Notes: a model not told the origin generated them from the letters alone. Positions 28,012 through 41,587 are shown, counted from the stretch's first letter. The stretch is DNA of 64,000 nucleotides from Hemibagrus wyckioides (GCF_019097595.1 NC_080716.1:16022401-16086400), one strand, 5' to 3'. Made by a program: numbers and translations.

Positions 28012-28488
28012 GTGGCTTGTTTAGCTGTCTATGGAGAGATGGCAAGAGGACTGGAATTGCCCCACTTCCTTTTTTACTCTACATATCCCTTCTACTTTCA
28101 GCTCTAATTCTTTTTTCACATCTCAACTTGCTTTTTCTGTGTTTGCCAGTGACAGAACAAGAAAACTTTAACTACTCCTTAAACTCTGGAGCCACACATA
28201 GTTCTAGTTTCTGATTTTTATCCTTACACTTTGCAAATGCTTCCTGAAGACACCACATAGAAGTGATGCACAGAAAGTACAGTACAAGTCTAGAGTATAA
28301 TGAGAATAGCACAGGCCAGGTGGTTTTATCCTCCATTATTCCTAAACTACACTTCTCCACTTCCCTCCGGTCTGTCTGACCCTAGCTACTGAACCCTATA
28401 GGTTCTGGGTTCAACAAAAGCTGTGCTTGACTCATATTCCACTTGAAACACAAATACATGCACAACCCAAAGTCCAGTTCATCCTGCC

Positions 28489-28496
28489 TGACGTCA
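28489..28496. promoter_or_regulatory. Full CRE palindrome TGACGTCA
   Basis: Perfect CREB/ATF palindrome in a GC-richer stretch (28475-28510). A second copy is at 32938-32945 in the same intron. Confidence 0.4.
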
Positions 28497-29559
28497 CCGC
28501 CTCAGTGGTAGCCATTCTACCCCTCTCTCATACTTGCTTTGTTTATATCTTTTTCTTATTCCAAGTTCTTCTTCCCAGCTCAGAAAAACTTGTGTGGCTT
28601 TAAGCAGGTAAGAAAAATCATTTCATGCTTCTTACTTACTGAGCACAGAGAGTCAAAATAAGATCACTTATAGCAGTTACATGTAAAATGTGTGGGTGAA
28701 AGATATGGTTAGGTAATGACTGAAAGAGACAGACATACACAGAGTGATGCATGCAAACAAGCACTGCACTTCTACTGGAAAATATCACACCGACTTAGGA
28801 AACTCCCCCAATGCAAAATGATGGAACTTAAAGTATAAATTATAAATATAAATTTTGTTGTAAAAATCCCCAGAAATCAGTTTGGATTTCCGTTGCCTTT
28901 TAATAAAGGCCAATTCCAGTCAAACATTTTTTTACAAATTGAAAGAGGGAACAAAACCATAATATAGATGGGTAATTTTTTGTAATTTCAACTTTCAATG
29001 AAGTATATACTATTAACAATAAAAGGGTACAACAGGCAGTATTCAGAGATCCTGGCAAAACATCCCATTCCATGCTATTCAGAAGCTATGATAAATACAA
29101 GCAGTTATACACATTCTGGTATGCTGTCTCTACAGTTACCTATGCTCTACAGTTTTAATCCCAGTCTTTCTCCAAAGAAATTCTAACCAATCACACCCAC
29201 ATGAGCAATAAGTGAACCTGGGTGAAAGAATAAATGAACATAGTAAATGTGTAGCACAGCACAAACAACCAGTGTGCTCCGTGTGCCCTTTCTTTGTCCC
29301 GAAAGCTTCATATCTGACCACTTGCTATCTTGCATAAAAGTAAAAATTATTTTTATATTTCAGATTATGTGCAGGAGGGTGGAGAACAGAACAAAGTAGA
29401 TACCCCCCCTTTTCTGTAGAACTAAAAAAAAACATTGTACAGTGTAGGTAGCCAGTTATGGTCTCAGTAAAGCTTTCCAGCCGGTAGCACAACAAAAAGT
29501 AGTCAAAAAGTTTAATAGCAGGTCAGCCTTGCTTACTTAGAAAAACAAACATTCTTCAG

Positions 29560-30200
29560 ATTCCTTCATTCCTTGCCTGAAATTTAGAAACAGAGATCTG
29601 TGGAGAAAGTCAAAAGCTCCAAGCTGCTTGGTTTGCAAATCATGGACAAGCCTACCTGGATCCTCAACACCTTGGCCAAGAAAGGCCAAGAGTATCATAA
29701 CTTCTTGCAGACAACGAGAAGGGGAGGAGGAATTCTCCCATTCCACCCTAACTATTTTCTTCGAAGGGACAATAAAGAGTGTTTTGATCAGACGTCTCAC
29801 TGTCTGGTATGGGAACAGCACCGTCTTAGAAAGCTAGACCCTAGAATGGATTGTGAGAACAGCTGAGAAGATCTCCATGCACCATCAATAACTTACACAC
29901 AGCACTGAATCATCAAGGTTTTCAGCTTGGCAGATGACCCTACACACACACACAATCCAATCTCAAGGATTCTTCACCCTCCTTCCATCTGGCTGAAGGT
30001 ATTTGAGCATCCCTGTGACAGTTATCCTACACACTGCTGCTCCCCAGTTCCCACTTGAACTAATCAAAACACATTTTAACATGCACTATAATATCATAAG
30101 ACCATTACTACACATCTCCACATTAAAATTTAAGGGCATCATATGGACTACATTATGCTTCTTTGGTACACTTATTCTCCCATCTTGCTGCTATCAGTAC
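29560..30200 (+). mobile_element. LINE reverse transcriptase C-terminal remnant
   Basis: Two frames joined by a frameshift read SSKLLGLQIMDKPTWILNTL, then FLQTTRRGGGILPF, and FFEGTIKSVLIRRLTVWYGN followed by STVLES. This matches the conserved LINE stretch F-FLG--I---L-W ... F---IESVLT-C-TVWYGN. A later trace, FTLLPSG-like (ILHPPSIWLKVFEHP near 29970-30010), is the usual end. No intact frame remains. Confidence 0.75.
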
Positions 30201-32937
30201 TAGCTTTCCTAGTGCATCACCACTACACAGAAATAGCCTTACAGATAAATTGCTGGATGATGCACAGCAACGTTTTTCGCACTTGTTTTTATTCATAAAA
30301 GTTCATGATACAGCTGTGCAGCTATGTTCAGCACTTTCTCTTCTGTGCCGTACAGACCTTACAAATATTGTACTATGATCCTCTCTAGACAGCATGCACT
30401 ATCCATTGTTTTTATATTTCTCTAAAACAAAGGACCAATTTTTGCACCTCCTAACCCTCAAACTGTTATATGAATCAGAATTATATCCAGCAGTCTTGTC
30501 TGTTGAGTACATGCTCTTACATTACTGACCGATCGTGGCCAATTCATAGCTTGGCTTCAGTAATAATTGCAGTGTACAAGAGAACAGCTATAAATGTCCA
30601 CAGACAAGTATTTTCAGGAATTGCAACATGAAGCTACAAAAATGCTCGTAAATTACGCAAGAGATTGAGGGAAAAAAGGGAAAAGAAGAACTTACTTTAG
30701 TTTTAAATGACCATGCTACCAAAGAACATATAAAAATAAAATAAAATAAAATAAATAACCTGGTTGAATTCACAAGTTAACCAAAAGTGACACCACTAAT
30801 GGCACTAAATTAAATTGCAAATATTGGTTCCTTGTACGACCTGAAAAATCCTGAGCAGAACCAGTAAGAAGAGAAAAGCATTTTCCATTGGACATTTTAA
30901 ACACATTCCAAGAATTCAAGGATAATGCCTGCGGACAGGCCACAAAAATGCACAGCAGCCTTCTGGCTCCGAAACCTAGGGTAGGAGGAACCAAATTTCC
31001 AACCCCCCATCTCCATGTAAAAACTGGCACGTAAGGTGAGGGGGAGAAGTTCCTTAGGTACGCTCAAACCTAGCCTCTTTGGTTTGGCCATTGTCCATTC
31101 CTCTAGCCTATATTAGAAAATTGTTAGCCAAAGATATTATTAGTCCTACTAGTATATACCTGCCAAAGCACAGTGAACTAATACACAGCTTTACCGAGGG
31201 CCTCCAGCTGCTGCCAATGTATATCAAAGGGTCTGAAACAGTCCATTGGTTTTTGACAGGTCTAGCCAACAAATTTCATATTATACAGCCATTATAAGGA
31301 GGCCACAACAATTTTATGATAAGTCACCCAAAACAAATGTTTCCCTCCTACAGACTACTTTAAAAAGTCTCATATCATCATGGGCTCTCGTATCATCAGA
31401 AGCCCCTGCTGGAGCTACACTCTACTCTCAGTCTCTTAGTAGGAATTTCGGCAGGCAGAAGACTGGGGGCAAAATTATGATAGGCTTTGACCAAGGGTGT
31501 GCACAATGCTTGGGGGCAGGGGTGGTGATGTGTGCTGCCATGCCACAGAGTCCAGCAGGCCTCCCACACACCAAGGCCGGCCAAGGGTTCCCACCACCAC
31601 AAGACTCTCTGCCGCTAAATATAGCTGCACAGCACTGAGCCACAGCCAGCAGCACTGTTTACACTGCCCACTTCTGCTTTCTCACTTTGTCTGTCGGAAA
31701 AGACTGACTCTCTTTATAGCAGTCACAGCTGTTTATTTCTACATCACTTCTGCAGACAAAATGAAGCAGTCCAAGAATGCTAAGAAGGCTATGAGACAAC
31801 TGAGGGAAACAACTGTCCGCTCGTATTCTGAGATATTTTCTCCTTACAATGTGAAGTCCCACTGAGAATGCAGATCACGGCAAGAATACACATAAATTGA
31901 ACGTCTTGAAGAATTTTCTCATCTTTGTTCAACCTACTTTCTATGTGCCATCTTCGGACCCATCAACATGTCAACGTTTCTTCATTAGTCCTACTTATGC
32001 CTCAACCTCTTCAGAGGTCTGGAGGCTTCACTCTCTTTTCATATTTGTTTCTCTTCAGATTGAAGAATAAAGCAACGCTCAAGATTCTCACCAAAACCCC
32101 TCCCAGAGCTTCCGGACCTTTCTGTTGTCTGTCTCCAGAAAGATTGACCCACAGCCCCATCCCAGGACCTGGGAGTCTGGTACACAAACGGGCCCTTCAG
32201 GTTGATTTATCGGGCGTATTCATTGCCAGCCTCACTGGGGGATGCCTGGGTCAACGCACTGGTTCTGACACCACTGATCTCTACAACAGGGAGGGGGAAC
32301 CTAACTCCACCTCACTCTGAAATTATGATGAGAACACTGATAACCAGTGACTCATCCAGATAGCTGACTCATTAGAGGTGACCAAAATTTAACCATGTGT
32401 TTATATAAAATACAGTCATTTCACCTTACGTTCTTTTCCTCAATATACAATTTAGTCCCACTTAGAAAAAAAACAAAGCAAAACCACACATGCTCGTTCA
32501 TGGTGAAGTCATGGTTTTAGGAAAAAAAAAAAAACTAAATGGAAAACAAGTGGCACTGCATCATGATGGCAGGCGGGACAAAACGGGATTGTTTTAATGG
32601 AAGAAAGAGCTATCCGTCACTGTCTGTCAGCTCATTCATCCACCGCTCCACGAGCATCCAGCCCATCCGTCATCCCCTCTCAGCCTCTGACATTTGCTCA
32701 GGTTGGCTACTTTGGCTGCAAGGGAGGGGGTCCCGAATATGGAACCTCATACCCCCAGTGTTATTCTTTCCCATCCCCTCTAGACCCCATGATTTGCCAC
32801 CCACCACCACAACACATGCACAGACTATACACTCTTCTTTTCCAGAGAAACGCCTTATATAAACTTCAAGAGTAAAAAGTCAAAGATTTAGTATGGGTAG
32901 TGCACAGAAGGGCACAGGGAATATGCGTTTTTGGGTG

Positions 32938-32945
32938 TGACGTCA
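32938..32945. promoter_or_regulatory. Full CRE palindrome TGACGTCA, second copy
   Basis: Perfect eight-base CRE within gggtgtgacgtcatattagc, 445 bp upstream of the donor of exon 14's downstream intron boundary region. Such CpG-containing sites are rarer by chance in AT-rich fish introns. Confidence 0.4.
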
Positions 32946-33389
32946 TATTAGCATTGCAAAATGCTGGCTTCTGAAAGTAGAAGGGATGCTCCAATGTGAA
33001 ATTCAGTGTTCAGAATGTTGAAGTGTTAAAAGAGACAACTGTGATATGATGACCTGTGAAAAGCTGGCTTAAAGATACTCACCTTAAATTAAGCAAAAGA
33101 CTGATCCACATAGGACAGAAGTAGAAGTTCTGTATGTATCGAAAGTCTTTGGATCACAGATATGAATGCAAAAAAAAAAACCTAGACACACATTGAGGGG
33201 AACTTAAGGAAAGAAACCTTCAAACAAAACCAGGACTGAGGTAGAGGTTTAGGGGGTTGGAACTGCTGGATAGGGATAGAGAATAAGTGAAAGGAGGGGA
33301 TGCTTAGGGGTAAACAGGAGAAAACAGAAGAAAGGGGGAAGGAAGAATGAAAGAAAAGAAAAAGGGGTGGAAAAAAAACAAAGACCTAC

Positions 33390-33463
33390 TTGTCTCAAGT
33401 CGATGAAGGCGAGCAGCAGAGTGTCCCCCTGGAAGCCAGGCACCGGGCCGGCCCTGGCAAACC
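33390..33463 (-). CDS. exoc6b: exoc6b exon 14
   Basis: This 74-bp exon completes the arginine (ECER) and encodes FARAGPVPGFQGDTLLLAFI followed by DLRQ. FAR-GPVPGFQ and AFIDLRQ are conserved. It ends in phase 0 at donor gtaggt. An unusually C-rich tract lies upstream of its acceptor, and a 17.1-kb intron follows. Confidence 0.95.
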
Positions 33464-33529
33464 CTGTGGGAAAGAGAGAAGGATAAAGAGAGTAGGGAAT
33501 TCGCCATGGAGTGGGAGATTGGCAGACGG

Positions 33530-33660
33530 ATGACAGCCAGGACAAGGGGAGGACAGGGGGAGGTTCAGAGGGGGCAGGGGAGGTGGATTGGAGGGGGGTT
33601 TGGTGGTTCTGCGGGTGTTGATGGGGGGTGAGTGCTGGGTGGTTCGGGGCAGCCCCAGCC
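33530..33660 (-). promoter_or_regulatory. C-rich intronic tract upstream of exon 14 acceptor
   Basis: In transcript orientation about 130 nt, starting some 65 nt before the exon 14 acceptor, are dominated by CCC and CCCC runs with very few G (for example cccctgccccctctgaacct). The opposite DNA strand is correspondingly G-run rich and could form a G-quadruplex. Poly-C binding proteins could act on such RNA, but that is inference. Confidence 0.4.
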
Positions 33661-35341
33661 ACAGAGTCATGTCTCTGGGTTTGCCACTGGCTTTGTGCTA
33701 TCCCTAAAAAAACCTTCATCATCAAACTCTCATTAATTCTCCCCCAGTGTTGATCTGACAAGTCAGAGCGTGGGGTGGACTATGAGTGACAAGGGGTCTG
33801 CCTTTACCTCCACAGCCTGAAACCAATGAGGCCGTGCTTCTGAACATGTGGCGCAGCACAGGGCAAAGGTGGGGACAAAACCTTGTGAAAAGGCAAGGGG
33901 GATTGTCGAAAGGTTTCAGGGGGTTGGATGTGAGGCCACCAGAGCGTTCTCTGGCTTTGGCGGGAAACCCGTAAACAAGCAGCTTCGCCATTCTAGAAAA
34001 CGGAACGTTTGACACACAGAGACAAAACAAGCTGAGCCTGGGAGAAAACCCTTTCTCCTCACAACGCTGAGGGCTTTTTTCCCCTCTCACACGGATTACA
34101 TGCCTGCCATCTTTATTTCTGACCCCTGCACTATACATAAGGAACTCTGGGCAAATGGCAGCAAAGTAAATGTGATGCATGTCAGGCTACATCAAATCAA
34201 AAATACAATTACAAGACAAAAACAAACAAACCAAAAAAACTTCAAAGCTTTATTCTTAACAACCAAAGAGAAATGTACGGGCTTTCTCAAGGGCACACAA
34301 AAACTCGAGCAACAGTGGAAGTTGCATTACTTCCTCTATACCACTGCTCGCGCTGGGCTTGATGGACTAACAAGTAAACTGCGGCCAGAACAAAATAAAG
34401 ACTTGAGCAAGTCATTTCGAAGCATTGTTAAGAAGTTTAATATTAAATTCATCCAAAACCTCATTAGTGATCAATCCTGATCTGTACATAATCACAAGTC
34501 TTTCGAATCTGGAAGAGACACAGCACCCCTAGTGGGTCTCAGTTAACCTTGCATCAAGACTCTACTACAAAATTACCACAACTCTGAAATGCCTAAATAA
34601 CTCATTTGCCTCTCCTTTTCTCACACCCCTCTCTACAGCCACCACAGATAAATGTCATTGATGAGGGATTCCTTTAAACACATCCTCTGACTATTCCAGT
34701 GGTTACATTATAGTTATAGTTATTTTTGTGCCTAGTTCTGCCTTATTTCCTGAAACCCTCTATTACCTCCACCACACCTATTTCACATTTGCTCATCCAC
34801 ACAGTCAGAAACTGAAAGATGAGGTTAAGACACTTTCCACTCAAGTGGCATTTAGATTATAGCCCAAATTTGTGGTTCTGTAAAATGAAAGCAACGGTAT
34901 CGCAAATTTTAAGGGGATTTTTTAAAAAAAAAACAAAAAAAAACAAAAAAGACTGACATTGAGACAGTACTTATCAATCTGGTGGGAAAACAAAAAACTA
35001 AAATGCCTACAGATGGTGCAACCACGGCAGTTGATGTGGCAGTCTTGTGGAGAAAGGTCATTTTGTCTCTTTGCCTGTGATCTTGGGGTGATGGCATGCA
35101 CGAGGCAAGGATCATGGGAAATCCATTAACCAGACTGGGTCAGACGCTCAGAAGCGGTTTCGGCTGTGGTCGCAAAGAAGGCTGCTAGAAAAGATGGGCC
35201 AAGCTATACAACTCTATCATGAGCCAAAAATGCATTCTTTTGTTTTTTTCTCTCAATTTACCCTAATTTGCCTTTTGGGGAGTGTGGGATCCGTCTCTAC
35301 CGTATGCAAGATATATAGAAAGACATAAATGTTGTACTTAC

Positions 35342-35483
35342 TCTCACACTCTTTGACATCTACGTTGAACTGCTGGAGAGCTCCCATAGATACCTGCCTG
35401 ACATCAGCTTCAAGCAGCAGCTGCAGCAAGGAGGTGGACAGATGTTTACATGCAGACATACATGCTGTCTGAGCAACCTTTCC
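35342..35483 (-). CDS. exoc6b: exoc6b exon 13
   Basis: This 142-bp exon encodes 47 residues starting GKVAQTACMSACKHLSTSLL and ending FNVDVKECE, plus one base of an arginine codon. GKVAQTACMSAC is nearly invariant in EXOC6/6B. The run LLLEADVRQVSMGALQQF resembles EXOC6B. The donor is gtaagt; it is separated from exon 12 by 8.0 kb. Confidence 0.96.
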
Positions 35484-37609
35484 CTACACATACAGAAACA
35501 CAAAAATAAAGAAATTTCAGTGACAGGCAGATAAAATCATGACTGGTACATACAGGGATACACAAGACACCAAAAAGTGATGGAAAGAACCTGCAGAATT
35601 AAACCTTTTTATTTCACAACATCTGCTAGAAGTGTAATGCAGGATACTCACATCCAGGCACAAACACAATACTACAAAACTGACCGATCTTAGTAGAATA
35701 TACAATATTCGACACACAAACACATACAAAATACATAGACATTTGAATAGTAGTGATAACTGTAATATTTTGCAAAATAAATACTCCAGTTCAAATACAG
35801 TAAACTATTTATGAGCTTTTCTTTTACCAAGACACATAAAAACCTCAAATATGCCCTTGTCTGCTGTCCAATTCTTTTCTGAAGGAATCTGGTATTTTTC
35901 AGGACAGACCCAAAGCTTTTAATTTGATACTAAAGCTAAAAGAAAACACAAGAGTGGAGAACCTGGAATCTGTGGGATTTCTGACTAATAGGGTCAAAAA
36001 TGAAAAACAAAACACTACTACACTAACTACCAGCAAAGCACATAGAAATAATCCCAAATAGGTTCGTTTCAGAGCAACTCGACAAAGAAGGCAGAAACAG
36101 AGAGAGACAGTGAGACAGAAAAGGAAAGAAAGAAAGAAAATCTAAACAAAAGGAGGTAAAATAGAACTGCCTAGATTTCCTAGAATTCCCATCCTGAGAG
36201 GGTCATTGCTAAATTTGGAGAGCAGGCATGCTTTTAAAGTTTTAAAATACTTTACTAAAACTCCAGACTAGTATCTCATCCTGCCCTTACAAAATAACTT
36301 AAAGGCAGTTATTTGATATTAATGAGACTGATTTATTTGCCATATACCTTTTGTATTAAAATGGGCCCAAAGTGAAAAGCCCAACTGTTCCAGTTGCCAT
36401 TCTATATCCTATCCTATATATAATGCCTATATCCCCTACCTAATGCCGATGGGTGCTAAAATTAGGAGCATTGACTTTAACCAATTAATGATTTGTCTGG
36501 ACCGCTGATTACAGTCATTGATCTAACAGTGGGAGTAATGGGAGCTAGGAGATATGGCTAGAACAAAGCCTAAAGCTGGGGTGAGGAGACAGAGGAGTGT
36601 GTCTGATAAATGGGAACTCTTAGGGAACTCTTAATGACATGGAACTGGAACTTGTGTATAAGGGATAAATATAAGTGTGGACTAATAAAAAAAAGTCCAC
36701 ACAAATTCAGCCAATGGTAACGCAATTTCGTTTTAATTATTTGAATCAAACAATCTGTAACACAACATTCGGTTGTATAGCTGCAATGCCTGCAACTCTT
36801 CCACCAACAGCTGATCAGCCTCCTGCCACCATGATAGCCAATCATCTGGCCCACCCTTGCCTGGGTGCAAAAATCAAATCAAACTAAAACTTTAAATATT
36901 TCAAAAGGGCTGGTTGTAATGTTCTCCTAATTTAATAATCATGTACTTAAAAAAAGGGGTTTTCTAAACTGTACTTTGCAATACAATACTGCAATAGACA
37001 CAGCTAGTTTCTTTGTTCCAGGCTTTTTCCTTCTGGCCTTGAAATTAGCTTCACCACCAGCCAGAACAAAACTGCTCAGTTCTGCCACATGTCAATAAAA
37101 AGCCTCTAGACACACACAGTTTAACTGTAAGAGCAGGGTCTTGTGTATTACTGCTGCAGTTATAACTGCAGTTCTTCCACAGGCAGCAGAATACCGGTCT
37201 TATACTGGCTTAAGGACTGCATAAGTCCACATGCATATGTACAAACTCGATGACAGGAGCACCATTTTAATTCTAATCGTCCTTTTATGAGAAGCCGGTT
37301 ATATTTATGAATACAATCAGGATTATGATTTACCACCCACACCTTTCCCACTAAAGATTACACACATGTTTATTGGACCAAACAATTAGGTGAAACCAAG
37401 GGCCAGAAGAGAGGACAGCTGAGTGGAAAAAGAACAACCTTGTAGTTTTTGCATGAGGATGCCAGTGAATCCTGTTGATCAATGTCAAGTGATCTGTTCC
37501 GTTTAGCAACCTTTTCAACTCAACATGTGGTTTGTTTACAGGTGAAACAGTTGTAGGCAAACGCTCATAATTAATCAAACATCCCACTGATAGTCAGTTT
37601 GTTGCTTGC

Positions 37610-38030
37610 CTCTTTTTCAGACACACACTCAGTCATGATGTGGTCTAACCCAGTCAGCCTTTAATCAGGTTAAAGCACTTTCAGACCTAACTAGGCGATT
37701 ACAGATGATTAGGGTGCCTGTGCGGCACTACGGTGATTAAAAAATAAACACGCTTGTCTTCCAGCCGCTCGTCTCTGCATTCTTAATAGCTATAATAAAT
37801 CATGTGGGCCAAAGGAAGAGTGGCTGTTTGTTGTTTCTTTTCCTCGTTGCGGAATGAAAACCCTACGATTATCTGTCTCCTACCGAGGCCATTACAATCA
37901 CTCACAAGTGCGGCTCATCCGGTCTGATTGGAGCAAAAGGCTTTATTGATTTGGCATGGTTAATATTTGTGTACAGATTTTGCATGAGAGAGAGTAGTAA
38001 TGAAACCCTAATGTGGAAATACCATGCCCA
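37610..38030. promoter_or_regulatory. Candidate conserved non-coding element
   Basis: This repeat-free, compositionally balanced block in the exon 12-13 intron is dense in homeodomain-type cores: ttaatcaggttaaagc, gattacagatgattaggg, ctataataaatcatgtgg, ggctttattgatttgg and ggttaatatttgtg. It has no open frame. It looks like the developmental CNEs found in large introns of trans-dev loci. Conservation cannot be tested here. Confidence 0.35.
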
Positions 38031-38607
38031 CTCAGTTCTGAAGGGAAGTGGGTTAAACGATCGAGAAGAAGAGGGAAAAAAAAAAAAAAAGTCAGCACCA
38101 TTAGTGTGACAGTGTGTACCAGTTTAGCGTGACAGTGTGTACTCTAGAGTAGAATTTAACAAATGTGTTCCTACAGCAGGCCAAATCGGTTTACTTCTTA
38201 AGTTTGATTACAATGTACAAGCGACCAAATCTGATTTGTTTCTTTGGACTGTAGTTTCATTTGACTTTCATAGCTACATTATACAGGCATGCAGACAATG
38301 ATTAGTGTGAGAGAGGGGGAAAGTCCATGCGTTTTTTCTGCTACCAACAGGGAAAATTTACAGTAAAGGGCGGCATCCAGTAACGGCTCTCAACGAATCC
38401 AGCACAGCAACTAAAACTGAAGAGACAGCCAAGTGTTCATTGCTAAACGTCCAGGTACTCTGCTCTTCTGACATACCTTTATGTTGACTTCTAACGTCCA
38501 CAGAAAATGAAATGAAATCCAATCATCAAGTCAAGTGGCTTGAATCTAATTGGAAAAAGATTGCTTGTGTTTTTTGCTTCAGAAAATCTTTCCTACTTAA
38601 ATCAGGT

Positions 38608-38612
38608 ATGCC

Positions 38613-38645
<33 letters not shown>
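38608..38645. repeat. Poly(A) tract of about 38
   Basis: Long A run within the exon 12-13 intron. No retroposed sequence is recognisable just upstream of it. Confidence 0.9.
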
Positions 38646-38648
<3 letters not shown>

Positions 38649-39101
38649 ATTGAAGCCTGAACATAGGCAAAGTTAATCCGAGCCAGCTTAAGAGTAGCTA
38701 CGTCACAATGCAGTCACATACGCACCAATTTAGTTCTCTCAGAAAATGGGATTCGATCACTGTATTCAATGCAGGCTAATCCCTCAATTCCTGGCTTCTT
38801 CTTCACCTGTACACCATATGTATTAATGCTTCACTGACAGCCTGAATAACCCTAAATCACAATAATATTTATCTAATGATAAACAATACGGAGAATAGTG
38901 TGCAACTATGCCGCATATGAGACGTGTAGCTTCGGTCACACTGACTAAGAACTACGTCTTTGCACCCAACATGCAGGATACTTACATGTTCTCACACACA
39001 TGCAAAGTTAGTAACACCTATATATAAGGTAAGTGGAACCTTGTATTTCCTGAGACCTGACCTGAACCATCAGGTAGACACAGGATCAGTTCATAAGGCT
39101 G

Positions 39102-39132
<31 letters not shown>

Positions 39133-41587
39133 ATCTCTTGTGTTCTGTTTCACACCAGGTCAAGCTTAGGAAAGAACACTCCTCTCACAGCAGAACACTT
39201 GTTTTACAGTTCAGAGCAGAAGCATGTTAACAATTAGCTTGGGACATTGACAGGGAAAGAGAATGAAGGAAAGGGTGAGCAAGAGGTAGCCAGAGTGCTT
39301 AATTAAAGAAGGACTCATCAAACCCCTCATTAAAAACCACTTAGCAGTACACGGCTGTGAAAATAAACACATCACAGAAGACGTATCATTAGAGTACAGA
39401 ACTTTAAAAAAATATAGAAATAAATAATAGAGGATGTAAAACGTATAGGAGACCAAATTTAAGTCGAGTTAAAGAATAAGATAAAGATGTTTGTAGATTT
39501 TAACATGAAAGTACAATTAGAGGCACTGGTCAAGGATGATTTTTCAGCTAAACGGCCAAAAAGCATGAGTTTCTGAATAAATTCATTCATAATGAATGAC
39601 AGAAATAATAAAAGTTGCTCTCCTCAACCTTGTTCAGTGTTGCAAGATCCATGTGATTGAGATGGATTGAGACTTTCAGACAGCCTAAGGCAAAAAAAAC
39701 AAGGGCTGGTTGTTGGGATTCGTCAAAATTACAAGGTAGAATTGTTTTATTTATTTATTTTTTGCATGCCTACTGATGTCAATGAATTCACAAGCCTGTA
39801 AGGCACAACGCTACTCTGCAAAAAACAACTTCGTATTTTAAATGTTTCTCTCTCTGACCATTTACGAAAAGGAAGCATACACAAGAACTGTGAATTAATT
39901 CCATCCCAGCATTCATTACACTCTCCATAGTGCATGAAGTTCAAACTGGGATCCAACACTTTTCCTTCTGCGAATACTTTCAGTTTACACAACAACAACA
40001 AAATAAAAAATAAAAAAAAGCCCACACACTGCTCTGGTGGTCTCCCACATTACACATACACACACTAACACTTCTACAGCGACATTATCACCATTGTAAC
40101 CCTAACCGACCTTAACTGGCAGCATGTGTCCTACTGTCTATGCACATGTGGACATTTTAATCTCAGTGAGTGTATATTTGGACTTGCCCTCATACAGATG
40201 CTAAAAAGCAACTGTTTTTAAATAGCTGCAATACCAGTGTTCTGTAACCACTAGGGGGGGGGGAAATAAAATTTGGTATTCTAATGGCAAGTAATGGAGG
40301 GCATTATTTGCCATTAGAATACAGACTGCTGTGCTGAGAGAAGTTACTTCTTAAAATGAGACTGGAGACACTGAACGGTAAACACTGCCGTGGTTTCACG
40401 CTTCGGAATCCTCGAAGAAGCATGCACCACATGTTCTACAAAATTTTTGTATCATGTAATCGAGGCATCATGGGATACAGAAGCAGAACACCACAGCAGA
40501 GCAGGACTTCACTCGTGCGTAATGCACGTTTCAGGACAGCCTGCCAAAGCACAGGGATTGAATCCACAGTTCTGAGCTGCTCTGACTCAGAAGGTATTCT
40601 AGACTGTTTGTGAAACAGTCAGCCTTGAGGCCCTGCAGACACTGGGGCAGGAAGCTTTCAGCTGCACTGAGCATGCTTTTGTCAGTACTTTTTTTTTTTT
40701 TTCAACTTCGTGAAGGATAATTTGGCTAGAACCAATTCTTTGTGTCCCCTCGTCATGCCAGAACAATTCTTTTGGTTATGGCAAATAAGGGAAAAATGTC
40801 TTTTTGTGGCTGTTCCTTTATGCCAGTCACTTTCATGTTGCCTTCATTCTTTAGAAAATATGAAGCTTGTGCATGCAAGATTTTACACATGAAATCTCCT
40901 TTAAAGAGTTCCCCATGTTTGGCTGTATCTGTTGTTCTTATAGAGGCAATACTCAAACCAAGCCAAAAATGGTTGTGTTAAGAGTTAGGCTCCAGGGCTA
41001 TTCTGTTTCTTTACAGTTACATTTTATTTCATTTTTATAGTGCTTTAAACAGGAGCAGCTTTACAGTATTACAAACTGTTACAGTGTACAGGTGTAAAAG
41101 AGCAAAGTCAAGCAGTGTTCTTAAAGATCCTTCAGTCTAAGCACATTGTGAATAAGAGTCTTGTGATGAGCGCAAGACAGTCTTTGTGATTACCATCAGC
41201 AAACAGCTGCTCTATATATACACAGATTATCATTTTAACCTGCTAAAAGCCACTTAGAAATGTTTTTTGGAATGTTTTTGCTTCAAACATGCTCAAGCGA
41301 ATGTCAGCAAGTGCTTCACTTCAAACCGGGTCTCAGTTCCATAACCAAATACCTCTGAAGGCCAAGGTGAATAATGCCTTACAAGCGATGCACTCTACAT
41401 TTGGTCCCAAAAGCAGCCTATTAAGGACCCCAAAAATAAATCCGACCCCTGGTTCGTTTCAACATACAATAAGTCACTGAATCAAACCGAGTCGTCAGAA
41501 GAACAACATGCGGTAGTGCTACACTGCAATCATGACTCATGGTTAAGGTTATGCCAGCATTTAAGCACACACGGCAGCCATACTCAC

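Larger units (their letters stand above)
17830..33389. other. Large exoc6b intron (exon 14 to 15), left 15.5 kb
   Basis: Apart from the antisense Tc1 copy, the LINE remnant, the low-copy repeats and single motifs listed separately, I see no gene or RNA. Frames of 90-131 residues (for example 31246-31638 and 31925-32320) show no domain and no splice-site fit. A GA/GC-richer stretch at 26160-26640 and a balanced stretch at 33740-34075 could be regulatory. Confidence 0.55.

Noticed and set aside
31246..32320. Two plus-strand frames of about 130 residues
   Set aside because: No domain, no exon borders in phase and no similarity that I can recognise; probably chance open frames in GC-richer intron.
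33249..33761. 170-residue minus-strand frame as a separate gene
   Set aside because: Only the 24 codons of exoc6b exon 14 within it are supported; the rest is intronic C-rich sequence without stops.
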